From positions 1 to 58,490 of the forward strand of contig DAOKYY010000016.1 in NCBI GenBank assembly GCA_035325905.1: 58,490 nucleotides of DNA. The letters run 5' to 3'. The notes under the pieces are model-generated. The model was not told the origin of the DNA. It did not search any database and worked only from the letters and a program-made list of their open reading frames with translations. This stretch comes from DYGX01 sp035325905 (lineage in GTDB: Bacteria; Chloroflexota; Anaerolineae; Aggregatilineales; Aggregatilineaceae). The position numbers and the translations under genes were made by a program. This document shows, piece after piece, positions 51,921 through 58,490 of this stretch (within the stretch, counting starts at the first letter, position 1; every line of letters starts with the position of its first letter).

Positions 51921-54074
51921 CTAGTACGGGCAGGTCACGCCGTCGCGCCGGGTGACGGCCACGATCGCGGGCCGGTGGTCGGACGCACGCGCCGCTTCGG
52001 GGCTGTGGTCGATCGCCATGCCGATCAGCGGCAGGTTGAAGGTCCACAGATAGTCGTAGCGCGCCGCCGTCCCATTCACCAGAAAGACGGTCATCGCTTC
52101 GTCGCTGCGCAGGCTGGCGAACGGGTCCACGATGCCGGGGTTTGTCAGGTTGTCCATGCGCAGCACGCGATAGAGCGGCGAATCCGGCGCGAAGTTGAAC
52201 GTCCCGCCGAGCAGGATGCGGTCGGTCCAGTCCGGCCCGTGCGCGGTCGCGATCCAGTCGAGCAGCACGCGCATCTGCCGGTTCTGATCCTGCTCGCCTT
52301 CGGGGATCGGCTGGCCGTCGCGCTCGGCCAGGCGGAAGCCGAGCCAGGCGTTGTAGACGTGCAGCCCGCCCAGCGCCGCCGCGTCGGGGTCAGAAACCAG
52401 GCGCTCAGGGTCGAGCACAACATGCAGCGCGGCGGCCTGGTTGCCCTCGCTCGGCAGCAGCAGCCCCTGCGAGCGATCAATCGGCACACGGCTGAGCACG
52501 GCCAGCCCCTGTAGCTCCTCGTTCTGCGGGAAGAAGATCGACTCCATGCCGAGCCGCCGCGCCAGCCATAACACCTGGTCGACGCCGTAGCTCGTCATCC
52601 GGCCCGTCTCGACCTCTTGCAGCAAGACGACATCCGCGCCGTTGACCTCGATCAGGTCCGCGACGTGTTCCAGGCTTGGGTCGAAGAACTGCGAATAGCC
52701 GCCATGAATGTTAAAGGTCGCCACGCGCAGGCAGTCGGCGCTGGCCGGGCGGCGCACGCCGTTGCCCATCGCGGCGGCAGCGCCCCCCGCGCTGACCGCG
52801 ACGATCAGCAGCAGCGACAGGAAGCTATACGACGCGCGCCCGCCGCGCCAGGGGATGCGCCGCCGCGCCAGGATCATCGGGATCGCGGCCAGCAGCGCGG
52901 CGATCAGCGCCAGCGCCAGCCCCATCTCGCGGAAGGCGCGCAGGAACTCGTCCACGCTGTCGTATGGCGGGTCGAAGTCCCGCACGTAGGCGTAGTCGTA
53001 GGTGAAATACTCCCCGGCCATCAACAGCCCGAAGGTAACGACGGCGAAGGGCAGCGCCAGCGCGGTCAGGTTGTGGCGCGGCGCGCCGGTCTGCACCAGC
53101 CACCACAGCGTCAGGCCGACGACGAACTGCGCCAGCGCGAGCGCAACCGCCGAGGGGATGCCGTCATAGCGGCGCCCGACGACGATCAGCAAACCGAGCA
53201 GCAGCAGCCACAGCCAGCCGCGCCACACCCCGTCGAACATTCCGGCGAAACGGCCCGCTCCAGCGCGGATCTCCGGCACGAGCGGCAGGGTCGTCGCGGC
53301 CAGCATCCAGGGCACGATCCCCGCGTAATCGACGCCGGACCAGCGCGCGACCACGTTCGGCAGGCCGAGCACGGTCAGCTCCAGGAACAGAATCCCGCCG
53401 AGCGCCAGCGCGCCCCAAATGTTGAGCACGCCGCGCGGCCCCGGCGTGTAGCCCTCGGCGCGCGATTCGGCGCGCTCGACAAACCACAGGCCGATGGAGA
53501 GGAAGATCAGGATGATGGCGGCCAGCGAAATCACGATCTCGATCCCGACCGTGAAATAGCCCGCCACGTCGAGCACGTAGCCGCTCTGCCACGAATGATC
53601 CCGCGTGTCACCCAGGGCGCGGATCAACTGGTCCCCGGCCAGCCCGGCCAGGACCATCACCGGGAAGAAGCTTGGGCGGCGGATGATGACGAGCGCCATA
53701 TACAGCAAGCCCGCGCCAATCACCAGCGATCCGGCCAGCACCTCCACGTCCGGCGTCTGGATGGCGAGCGAGCGGCCCAGCGCGACCAGGATCACGGCGA
53801 AGGGCAGGCTGGCGCGCCAGCGCCCGATCACCAGCGCCAGCACCGGCAGGAGCAGCAGCGCGGCCAGCGCCACGATCTCGTTCTGGACGGTCGCCAGCTC
53901 GACCACGCCCGGCACGCCGCCCAGCGCGGCGCGATCGGCGGCGCGCTCGACCAGGTCGGCGCTGTTCGCGCGCGCATAAAGCCCGGCGTAGACGAAGCGA
54001 ACGGCCTGGATCAGGAACAGGCCGACGAACCCGGCCTCAAGCGAGCGAAGAAAATCCCGGCGCAGTTGCAGCAT
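51921..54074 (-). CDS. Multi-pass membrane protein with endonuclease/exonuclease/phosphatase domain
   Basis: The 717-residue protein has about eleven hydrophobic segments (residues 10-450) and an EEP domain (about 460-710). EEP motifs are RVATFNIHGGYS, VVLLQEVETG, LGGTFNFAPDS and ARASDHRPAIVAV. The catalytic GDFN is GTFN here, so the key Asp is Thr. Enzymatic activity is therefore doubtful, and a lipid- or nucleic-acid-binding role is possible. The domain faces outside if the hydrophobic count is odd. It is followed by the acetyltransferase gene. Confidence 0.8.
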   Translation of the reverse strand: MLQLRRDFLRSLEAGFVGLFLIQAVRFVYAGLYARANSADLVERAADRAALGGVPGVVELATVQNEIVALAALLLLPVLALVIGRWRASLPFAVILVALGRSLAIQTPDVEVLAGSLVIGAGLLYMALVIIRRPSFFPVMVLAGLAGDQLIRALGDTRDHSWQSGYVLDVAGYFTVGIEIVISLAAIILIFLSIGLWFVERAESRAEGYTPGPRGVLNIWGALALGGILFLELTVLGLPNVVARWSGVDYAGIVPWMLAATTLPLVPEIRAGAGRFAGMFDGVWRGWLWLLLLGLLIVVGRRYDGIPSAVALALAQFVVGLTLWWLVQTGAPRHNLTALALPFAVVTFGLLMAGEYFTYDYAYVRDFDPPYDSVDEFLRAFREMGLALALIAALLAAIPMILARRRIPWRGGRASYSFLSLLLIVAVSAGGAAAAMGNGVRRPASADCLRVATFNIHGGYSQFFDPSLEHVADLIEVNGADVVLLQEVETGRMTSYGVDQVLWLARRLGMESIFFPQNEELQGLAVLSRVPIDRSQGLLLPSEGNQAAALHVVLDPERLVSDPDAAALGGLHVYNAWLGFRLAERDGQPIPEGEQDQNRQMRVLLDWIATAHGPDWTDRILLGGTFNFAPDSPLYRVLRMDNLTNPGIVDPFASLRSDEAMTVFLVNGTAARYDYLWTFNLPLIGMAIDHSPEAARASDHRPAIVAVTRRDGVTCPY

Positions 54075-54309
54075 AGGCGGCGTTGCCTCGCAGGTGGCGC
54101 GTTGCTGGCACGGTTACGGCGCGTCGCGGCGCCTCACAGGCGCAAACCATTTTACGGTGGCTCGCGAGAGCCGCCTATCATTTTACGCGAACTTGGTGGA
54201 GATGCCACCTAAACCCTGCTGGCTCTGGAAACGTGCTGTCGGGGGCGGCTCGTGCTGGCCTGAGAATGCGCTATACTATGCGGAATTTTACGCTGGAAAG
54301 GACCGGGCC

Positions 54310-56295
54310 ATGCAGACTGTAGACACCTTGCTTGTGGGCGGAGTCGTGCTGACCATGAACGGGGCGCTCGATCGCGTCGACGGGGGCGCGGTCGCGATCC
54401 GGGGCGATAGCATCGTCGCGGTTGGCCCAGCCGAGACGCTGCGCGCGCAGTTCCAGGCCGCCGAAGTGGTCGATTGCAGCGGCCAGATCGTCTTGCCCGG
54501 CCTGGTCAACGCGCACACGCACATGCCGATGACGCTGTTGCGCGCGATGGCCGACGACCTGCGGCTCGACGTGTGGCTGATGGGCTACATGATGCCGACC
54601 GAGCGCGAGTTCGTCACGCCGGGGTTCTGCCGGCTGGGAACCCAGCTTTCGTGCGCCGAGATGATCCGGGGCGGCACGACGCTGTTCGCGGATATGTACT
54701 ATTACGAGGCCGACATCGCGGCGGCGACGGCGGAAGCCGGGCTGCGCGGGGTCTGCGGGCAGTCGGTGATGAAGTTCCCCGCGCCGGACGCCGAGAGCTA
54801 TGAAGAGAGCCTGGCCTACACCCGCCGCTTCATCGAGGAATGGAAAGGCCACCCGCTGATCGTCCCTTCGGTCGCGCCGCACGCGCCGTACACCTGCACC
54901 GACGACATCCTGCGCGCCTGCGCGGAGCTGGCGCTTGAGTACGACGTGCCGTTGCAAATTCACATTCTGGAGACGCGCCAGGAAGCCGAAGATAGCTGGC
55001 GCGAGTTCGAGAAGAAGGTGGTAGAGCGGGTGGCTGACCTGGGCGTATTCCGGGCGAAGACGCTGGCGGCCCACTGCGTCCACGTCGATTCGGACGAGAT
55101 CCGGATGCTGCGCGAGCACGATGTCGCCGTGGCGCACAACCCGACCAGCAACCTCAAGCTCGCCAGCGGAATCGCGCCGATCAAAGAAATGCTGGAGCGC
55201 GGGGTCAAACTCAGCGTCGGGACGGACGGCGCGGCCAGCAACAACGACCTCGATATGTTCGAGGAGATGCGGCTGGCGGCGCTGCTGGTCAAAGGCGCGA
55301 CCTATGACCCGGTCGTGCTCCCCGCGCGCGACGCGCTGCTGATGGCGACGCGCTGGGGCGCCGAGGCGCTGACCCTGGGCGACATCACCGGCAGCCTGGA
55401 GCCGGGCAAGCGCGCCGACCTGATCGTGGTCGATCGCAGCCCGCTGCACAACGCGCCGCACTTCGAGCGCGACCCGAACAACATCTACTCGCAGTTGGTG
55501 TATGCCACCCACGCCTCGGACGTGCAGCACGTGATGGTCAACGGGCGCTGGCTGATGCGCGACCGCGCGCTGCTGACGCTCGACGAGGACGCGCTGCGCC
55601 GCGCCGCCGCCGACTACGCGCGCCGGATCGACGCGTTCCTCGAGGCGCGCGAGGGCAACGTCCTGAATAAGCTGATCGCGATCGGCGGCTTGCAGCAGGA
55701 AGAGAGCTTCGAGATCCAGGTCAAGGCGCGCGTGGCGGATGAATCCGCGCTGGACCCGCTGTTCGCGCACCCGGCGGTGCAGGTGGTTCGTCACAACCAC
55801 TATCGCCAGTACGACACCTACTTCCTGTTCGCCGACGAGGACGCGGGCCGCGTGCGCTACCGGGAAGACGATTTCATTGACGAGCACGGGCAGCCCGCCA
55901 GCGTGCGGACGCGCCTGACGTACACCACGCCTACTAAAGAGCGCGAGTTCGACGAGGCGGTGCTGCTCTCGCGCTCGCGCTTCATCGCCCCGGCGGACCG
56001 CCCGCTGCGCTTCTACCGCGAGTATTTCCAGGCGCGCAGCGAGTGCGAGATCCACAAGGACCGCCTGCGCTGGCATATTCTGTACCAGGGCGTGCTGTTC
56101 TACGTCAACTTCGACCGCATGATGCTGCCGCAGGTCGGCGAGCACTACATCGAGATCAAGGCGCGGACGTGGTCGCAAAGCGACGCCGAGTATAAGGCCG
56201 AGCTGGCGAGCGTGCTGCTGAGCGAAGTGCTTGGCATCCGCGCCGAGGATCGCGTCACGACTGAGTACGTCGATCTGTGCGGCGGCGAGGATTAA
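54310..56295 (+). CDS. MTA/SAH deaminase-like amidohydrolase fused to a CYTH-type domain
   Basis: The 661-residue protein joins two folds. Residues 1-450 are a complete amidohydrolase: VNAHTHMPMTLLR (His69, His71), QIHILETRQE (His218, Glu221), AAHCVH (His255) and GTDGAASNNDLD (Asp306), as in 5-methylthioadenosine/S-adenosylhomocysteine deaminases. Residues 465-655 look like a CYTH (triphosphate tunnel) domain: EIQVKA (E468, Q470, K472), QYDTYFLF, GRVRYRED, RTRLTYTTP and HYIEIKART. The usual ExExK is ExQxK. ATG 54310 has an AAAGGA site; the preceding 72 codons are rejected. The joining of these domains is unusual to me. Confidence 0.88.
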   Translation: MQTVDTLLVGGVVLTMNGALDRVDGGAVAIRGDSIVAVGPAETLRAQFQAAEVVDCSGQIVLPGLVNAHTHMPMTLLRAMADDLRLDVWLMGYMMPTEREFVTPGFCRLGTQLSCAEMIRGGTTLFADMYYYEADIAAATAEAGLRGVCGQSVMKFPAPDAESYEESLAYTRRFIEEWKGHPLIVPSVAPHAPYTCTDDILRACAELALEYDVPLQIHILETRQEAEDSWREFEKKVVERVADLGVFRAKTLAAHCVHVDSDEIRMLREHDVAVAHNPTSNLKLASGIAPIKEMLERGVKLSVGTDGAASNNDLDMFEEMRLAALLVKGATYDPVVLPARDALLMATRWGAEALTLGDITGSLEPGKRADLIVVDRSPLHNAPHFERDPNNIYSQLVYATHASDVQHVMVNGRWLMRDRALLTLDEDALRRAAADYARRIDAFLEAREGNVLNKLIAIGGLQQEESFEIQVKARVADESALDPLFAHPAVQVVRHNHYRQYDTYFLFADEDAGRVRYREDDFIDEHGQPASVRTRLTYTTPTKEREFDEAVLLSRSRFIAPADRPLRFYREYFQARSECEIHKDRLRWHILYQGVLFYVNFDRMMLPQVGEHYIEIKARTWSQSDAEYKAELASVLLSEVLGIRAEDRVTTEYVDLCGGED

Positions 56296-56315
56296 CCTGC
56301 TTCACGCGCGGCGCG

Positions 56316-56347
56316 AGAGGGCGATCCGGGCGGGTCGCCCTCTTTTT
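56316..56347 (+). terminator. Intrinsic terminator after the deaminase-CYTH gene
   Basis: AGAGGGCGA (56316-56324) pairs perfectly with TCGCCCTCT (56335-56343), loop 10 nt, with T run to 56347. Confidence 0.9.
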
Positions 56348-56375
56348 GTTGGTCGCGGCCAGCCGCTTCCTGTTC

Positions 56376-56404
56376 TTGACAGGGTCGCCCTGAGAGATGA
56401 TAAT
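56376..56404 (+). promoter_or_regulatory. Sigma-70-type promoter of the VIT1/CCC1 gene
   Basis: A perfect TTGACA (56376-56381) and GATAAT (56399-56404), 17 nt apart, the best match to consensus in the window. Confidence 0.75.
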
Positions 56405-56407
56405 CGT

Positions 56408-56431
56408 TAGTAGTGCGGATAAAAACTACTA
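56408..56431 (+). promoter_or_regulatory. Operator-like inverted repeat at the VIT1/CCC1 transcript start
   Basis: TAGTAGT (56408-56414) and ACTACTA (56425-56431) form a 7-bp inverted repeat with a 10-nt centre, overlapping the expected +1 near 56411. A metal-responsive repressor of DtxR, MntR or Fur type is plausible, but it does not match their consensus sites well. Confidence 0.4.
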
Positions 56432-56457
56432 TCAACCAACAGGCACGGGAGGACGTC

Positions 56458-57165
56458 ATGCGCCGCGACGCGGCGAATGGAGCGCGCGAGGCCGCGAGCC
56501 GGCGGATCGGCGCCAAGATGAGCGAGATCATCTTGGGCGGGCAGGATGGCCTCGTCAATGTAGCGGGGGTCATCCTGGGGCTGGCGGCGGCGACGACCGA
56601 CACACGGGTGATCATCGCGGGTGGCCTGGCGGCGACGTTCGCCGAGTCGATCTCGATGGGCGCGGTCGCCTACACGTCCGCGCTGGCCGATCACGACTTC
56701 TACCGCGCGCAGCGGGAGCGCGAGCGCGCCGACATCCATGCTTCGCCGGAACAGGAGCGCGCCGAGGTCGAGCAGATTTTCCAGGAGTGGGGCTTCGAGG
56801 GGCAACTGCTGCGCGACTCGGTCGAGCACATTACGCACCACGAGGATCACTGGCTGGATATCATGATGGCGCACGAGTTGCGGCTTCAGCCAATCGCGCA
56901 GGATGGCCTGCTGTCGGACGCGCTGCTGGTCGGGCTGTCGGCAGTCGCGGGGTCGCTGGTCCCGCTGCTGCCGTTCTTCTTTCTGCCGCGCATCACGGCG
57001 ATGTGGGCCGGGTTGCTCTTCTCAGCGGTGGTGCTGTTCGCGGTCGGGGCGTTCAAGGCGCGGATCACCGTCGGCCACCCGGCGCGCAGCGGCGCGCAGA
57101 TGATGGTGATCGGCGTGGTGTCCGCGCTGGCGGGGTACGCCATCGGCGCGCTGTTCGGGGGGTAG
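56458..57165 (+). CDS. VIT1/CCC1-family iron/manganese transporter
   Basis: The 235-residue protein has five membrane segments. It shows the family motif LGGQDGLVNVAGVILGLAAA near 22-41 and AESISMGAVAYTSALAD. An acidic cytoplasmic loop (EQERAEVEQIFQEWGFEG and HHEDHWLDIMMAHEL) is likely the metal-binding domain, and the C-terminal helix pair ends at 235. Such proteins export or store Fe/Mn. ATG 56458 has GGGAGG at 5-6 nt; the frame start at 56413 is rejected. Confidence 0.88.
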   Translation: MRRDAANGAREAASRRIGAKMSEIILGGQDGLVNVAGVILGLAAATTDTRVIIAGGLAATFAESISMGAVAYTSALADHDFYRAQRERERADIHASPEQERAEVEQIFQEWGFEGQLLRDSVEHITHHEDHWLDIMMAHELRLQPIAQDGLLSDALLVGLSAVAGSLVPLLPFFFLPRITAMWAGLLFSAVVLFAVGAFKARITVGHPARSGAQMMVIGVVSALAGYAIGALFGG

Positions 57166-57393
57166 TCTTCGGACCTTAACGCTGACTTTGGGTGAACATA
57201 TCGTCAGCAATGTCGCGAAAAACGTCCTAATCGATCACAGATGGCTGATCAAGACACTAAAGTTCGTGAAAAAAGCGTGAAATACCGTGCAAAACACTTT
57301 TTATTACCACCTTGATGCTTTAGTATTAAGCACATAGGTTTGCATATGGCAAGACGATTTATACTCAAACTACAATAGGAGAAACAACCCGAA

Positions 57394-58329
57394 ATGCGAA
57401 GGCTTCTTCTCGCCGTACTTATCTTGGCAACCGGTGCGAGCGCCGCTCAAGCGGGAACCAATCCACAGCAGGATGAAATCTGCACGCCTGAATATATCAA
57501 CGCGGAAATTGCAGGCTTGTATGATGCGTGGCTGACAACCTCGTCCGAAAATCTGACTAGCAATACATCCCTTAATCACCTTCAAGAGCTCAACGACGAC
57601 ATTCAGGCAGTGATCGACCTATGTGCTAATGTGGCAGCCGCCAGCGATCCCAGAAGAACTGAGAGTTTAGGGAATGGCACGCTACAAGATCCATACGCCT
57701 ATGGATATGCTGGTGACACAGGCGCTGGATTTTCACTCCGAGTGACTAACACAATCCGCCCAGCAGATCAAATCGTCCTCCGCGAAAATCGGTATAATGA
57801 TCGACCGAAAGCAGGTGAAGAGGAGTACGTGATCATCGGGCTTGAACTACTGTGCAATGAGTCAAATACGAGACGCTGCGAGGCAAACTACTTCGATTTT
57901 GAACTTACCGGAGACTCAGGGACCATATACGAGTATATCTCGGTTGTCTATAAAAATAAGTTCGACGTCAGTGCGTTTGGCGGCGGCAGTGGCTCGGGGG
58001 ACTTGGTGTTCTTAATTCGCCAGGGCGATGCGAACCTTCGACTGCTGTATAAGGAGAGTATGTTTCAGGATGAGTTTGTGGTATATGAAGCCGAGCCATC
58101 GCTGGACGGTGGTATCCGCATCCAGGCGAGTGCCAACCTGAATATCCGCAGCGAACCGAATACGACGTCGGCGATAATGGGCACACTCCCGCCTGCACAA
58201 CCTGTGATCGCGATTGGCCGAAATAGTGATGGAACGTGGTTGAAAATCCCTCAAGGGTGGGTATTCGCTGAATTGGTGACGACTATGTCAGGTGAAGTAG
58301 AAACGCTTCCTGTTATGTCTCCGAATTAG
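57394..58329 (+). CDS. Exported protein with SH3-type domain
   Basis: The 311-residue protein has a signal peptide (MRRLLLAVLILATGASAAQA) and a beta-rich centre (about 100-225; VTNTIRPADQIVLRENRYND and EEEYVIIGLELLCNES) resembling DUF4352. An SH3b domain follows at about 240-290 (ASANLNIRSEPNTTSAIMG). Four cysteines are present. Base composition and codon endings are clearly more A/T-rich than in the neighbours, suggesting recent transfer or weak selection. AATAGGAG precedes the ATG. The 228-nt gap upstream is also AT-rich and holds a TATACT -10 candidate at 57360-57365. Confidence 0.7.
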   Translation: MRRLLLAVLILATGASAAQAGTNPQQDEICTPEYINAEIAGLYDAWLTTSSENLTSNTSLNHLQELNDDIQAVIDLCANVAAASDPRRTESLGNGTLQDPYAYGYAGDTGAGFSLRVTNTIRPADQIVLRENRYNDRPKAGEEEYVIIGLELLCNESNTRRCEANYFDFELTGDSGTIYEYISVVYKNKFDVSAFGGGSGSGDLVFLIRQGDANLRLLYKESMFQDEFVVYEAEPSLDGGIRIQASANLNIRSEPNTTSAIMGTLPPAQPVIAIGRNSDGTWLKIPQGWVFAELVTTMSGEVETLPVMSPN

Positions 58330-58365
58330 GGCAAGGCAAGTGTAAGTCTTGGTCAGAGACAGAGA

Positions 58366-58399
58366 CCGGGGCGCCTGGTGCCAGACGTCCCGGCTTTTT
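58366..58399 (+). terminator. Intrinsic terminator after the SH3 protein gene
   Basis: CCGGGGCGCCTGG (58366-58378) pairs with CCAGACGTCCCGG (58381-58393), with one G-U pair and one mismatch, then CTTTTT. It also separates this gene from the convergent regulator gene. Confidence 0.75.
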
Positions 58400-58422
58400 G
58401 TGTCCTGCTTCAGTCCAGCGGC

Positions 58423-58490
58423 TTACTCGTAGGGGTTCTCCAGGCGGAAGCCGTGGCCGCGCACGGTGATGATGTACTGGTTGTCGGGAT
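58423..58490 (-). CDS. OmpR/PhoB-type response regulator, C-terminal end (partial)
   Basis: The minus strand reads PDNQYIITVRGHGFRLENPY, then E and stop. This is the end of an OmpR-type winged-helix DNA-binding domain: the TVRGHGFRL hairpin is characteristic. The gene continues beyond the window to the right, so the receiver domain and any partner kinase cannot be seen. Confidence 0.85.
   Translation of the reverse strand, partial: PDNQYIITVRGHGFRLENPYE

Overview
The window is high-GC bacterial chromosome with dense coding on both strands. It has no rRNA, tRNA, CRISPR array, insertion sequence or phage gene that I can recognise. I infer a Chloroflexota bacterium, probably Anaerolineae-like. 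The reasons are the gene mix (Rex, an MreB-like protein, mevalonate kinase, a UbiA-type polyprenyl-phosphate phosphoribosyltransferase, ADP-forming acyl-CoA synthetase with a DRTGG partner), exported proteins with Pro/Thr-rich linkers, and a C-rich palindromic repeat. This assignment was not tested by any search. Most genes are ordinary housekeeping genes with Shine-Dalgarno sites.

Layout. 1-2.8 kb: fabF-fabH (minus). 3-4 kb: an NAD(P)-binding reductase. 4-9.6 kb (minus): GbsR-like regulator, long-chain prenyl diphosphate synthase, obgE, nadD and a tandem solute-binding protein. 9.8-11.2 kb: a surface protein with an LPATG tail and a convergent amidase. 11.4-13.1 kb: rex behind a short leader ORF, then proC. 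13.1-17.8 kb: atpA-atpG-atpD-atpC (F1 only; no Fo or delta genes here). 18-19 kb: an MreB-like gene and a palindromic repeat. 19.2-22.2 kb: metallophosphatase, superoxide dismutase, 7Fe ferredoxin. 22.3-25.6 kb (minus): NfeD-like, flotillin and M23 peptidase operon. 25.8-27.3 kb: prepilin-peptidase-like gene and two small ORFs. 27.3-29.6 kb (minus): iscS-mnmA.

29.9-37.2 kb (plus) is a central-carbon block: acyl-CoA synthetase, DRTGG protein, enolase, pyruvate kinase and an AEC transporter. 37.2-44.6 kb (minus) is an envelope block: rseP, HEAT, TPR, acylphosphatase, a membrane-anchored beta protein, a double zinc-ribbon protein and a WD40 protein. 44.9-46.7 kb (minus): UbiA-type transferase and mevalonate kinase. 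46.9-50.6 kb (plus): tlyA, FHA protein, lipoprotein, rnc and an RmlD-like reductase. 50.6-54.1 kb (minus): acetyltransferase and membrane-EEP protein. 54.3-58.3 kb (plus): a deaminase-CYTH fusion, a VIT1/CCC1 metal transporter and an AT-richer exported SH3 protein. The last bases hold the end of an OmpR-type regulator.

The most novel items are the amidohydrolase-CYTH fusion, the coupled leader ORF before rex, the NfeD-flotillin-M23 overlap, the acyl-CoA synthetase/DRTGG pair, and several proteins with a substituted key residue (MreB-like phosphate-2 Asp, EEP Asp, metallophosphatase His).
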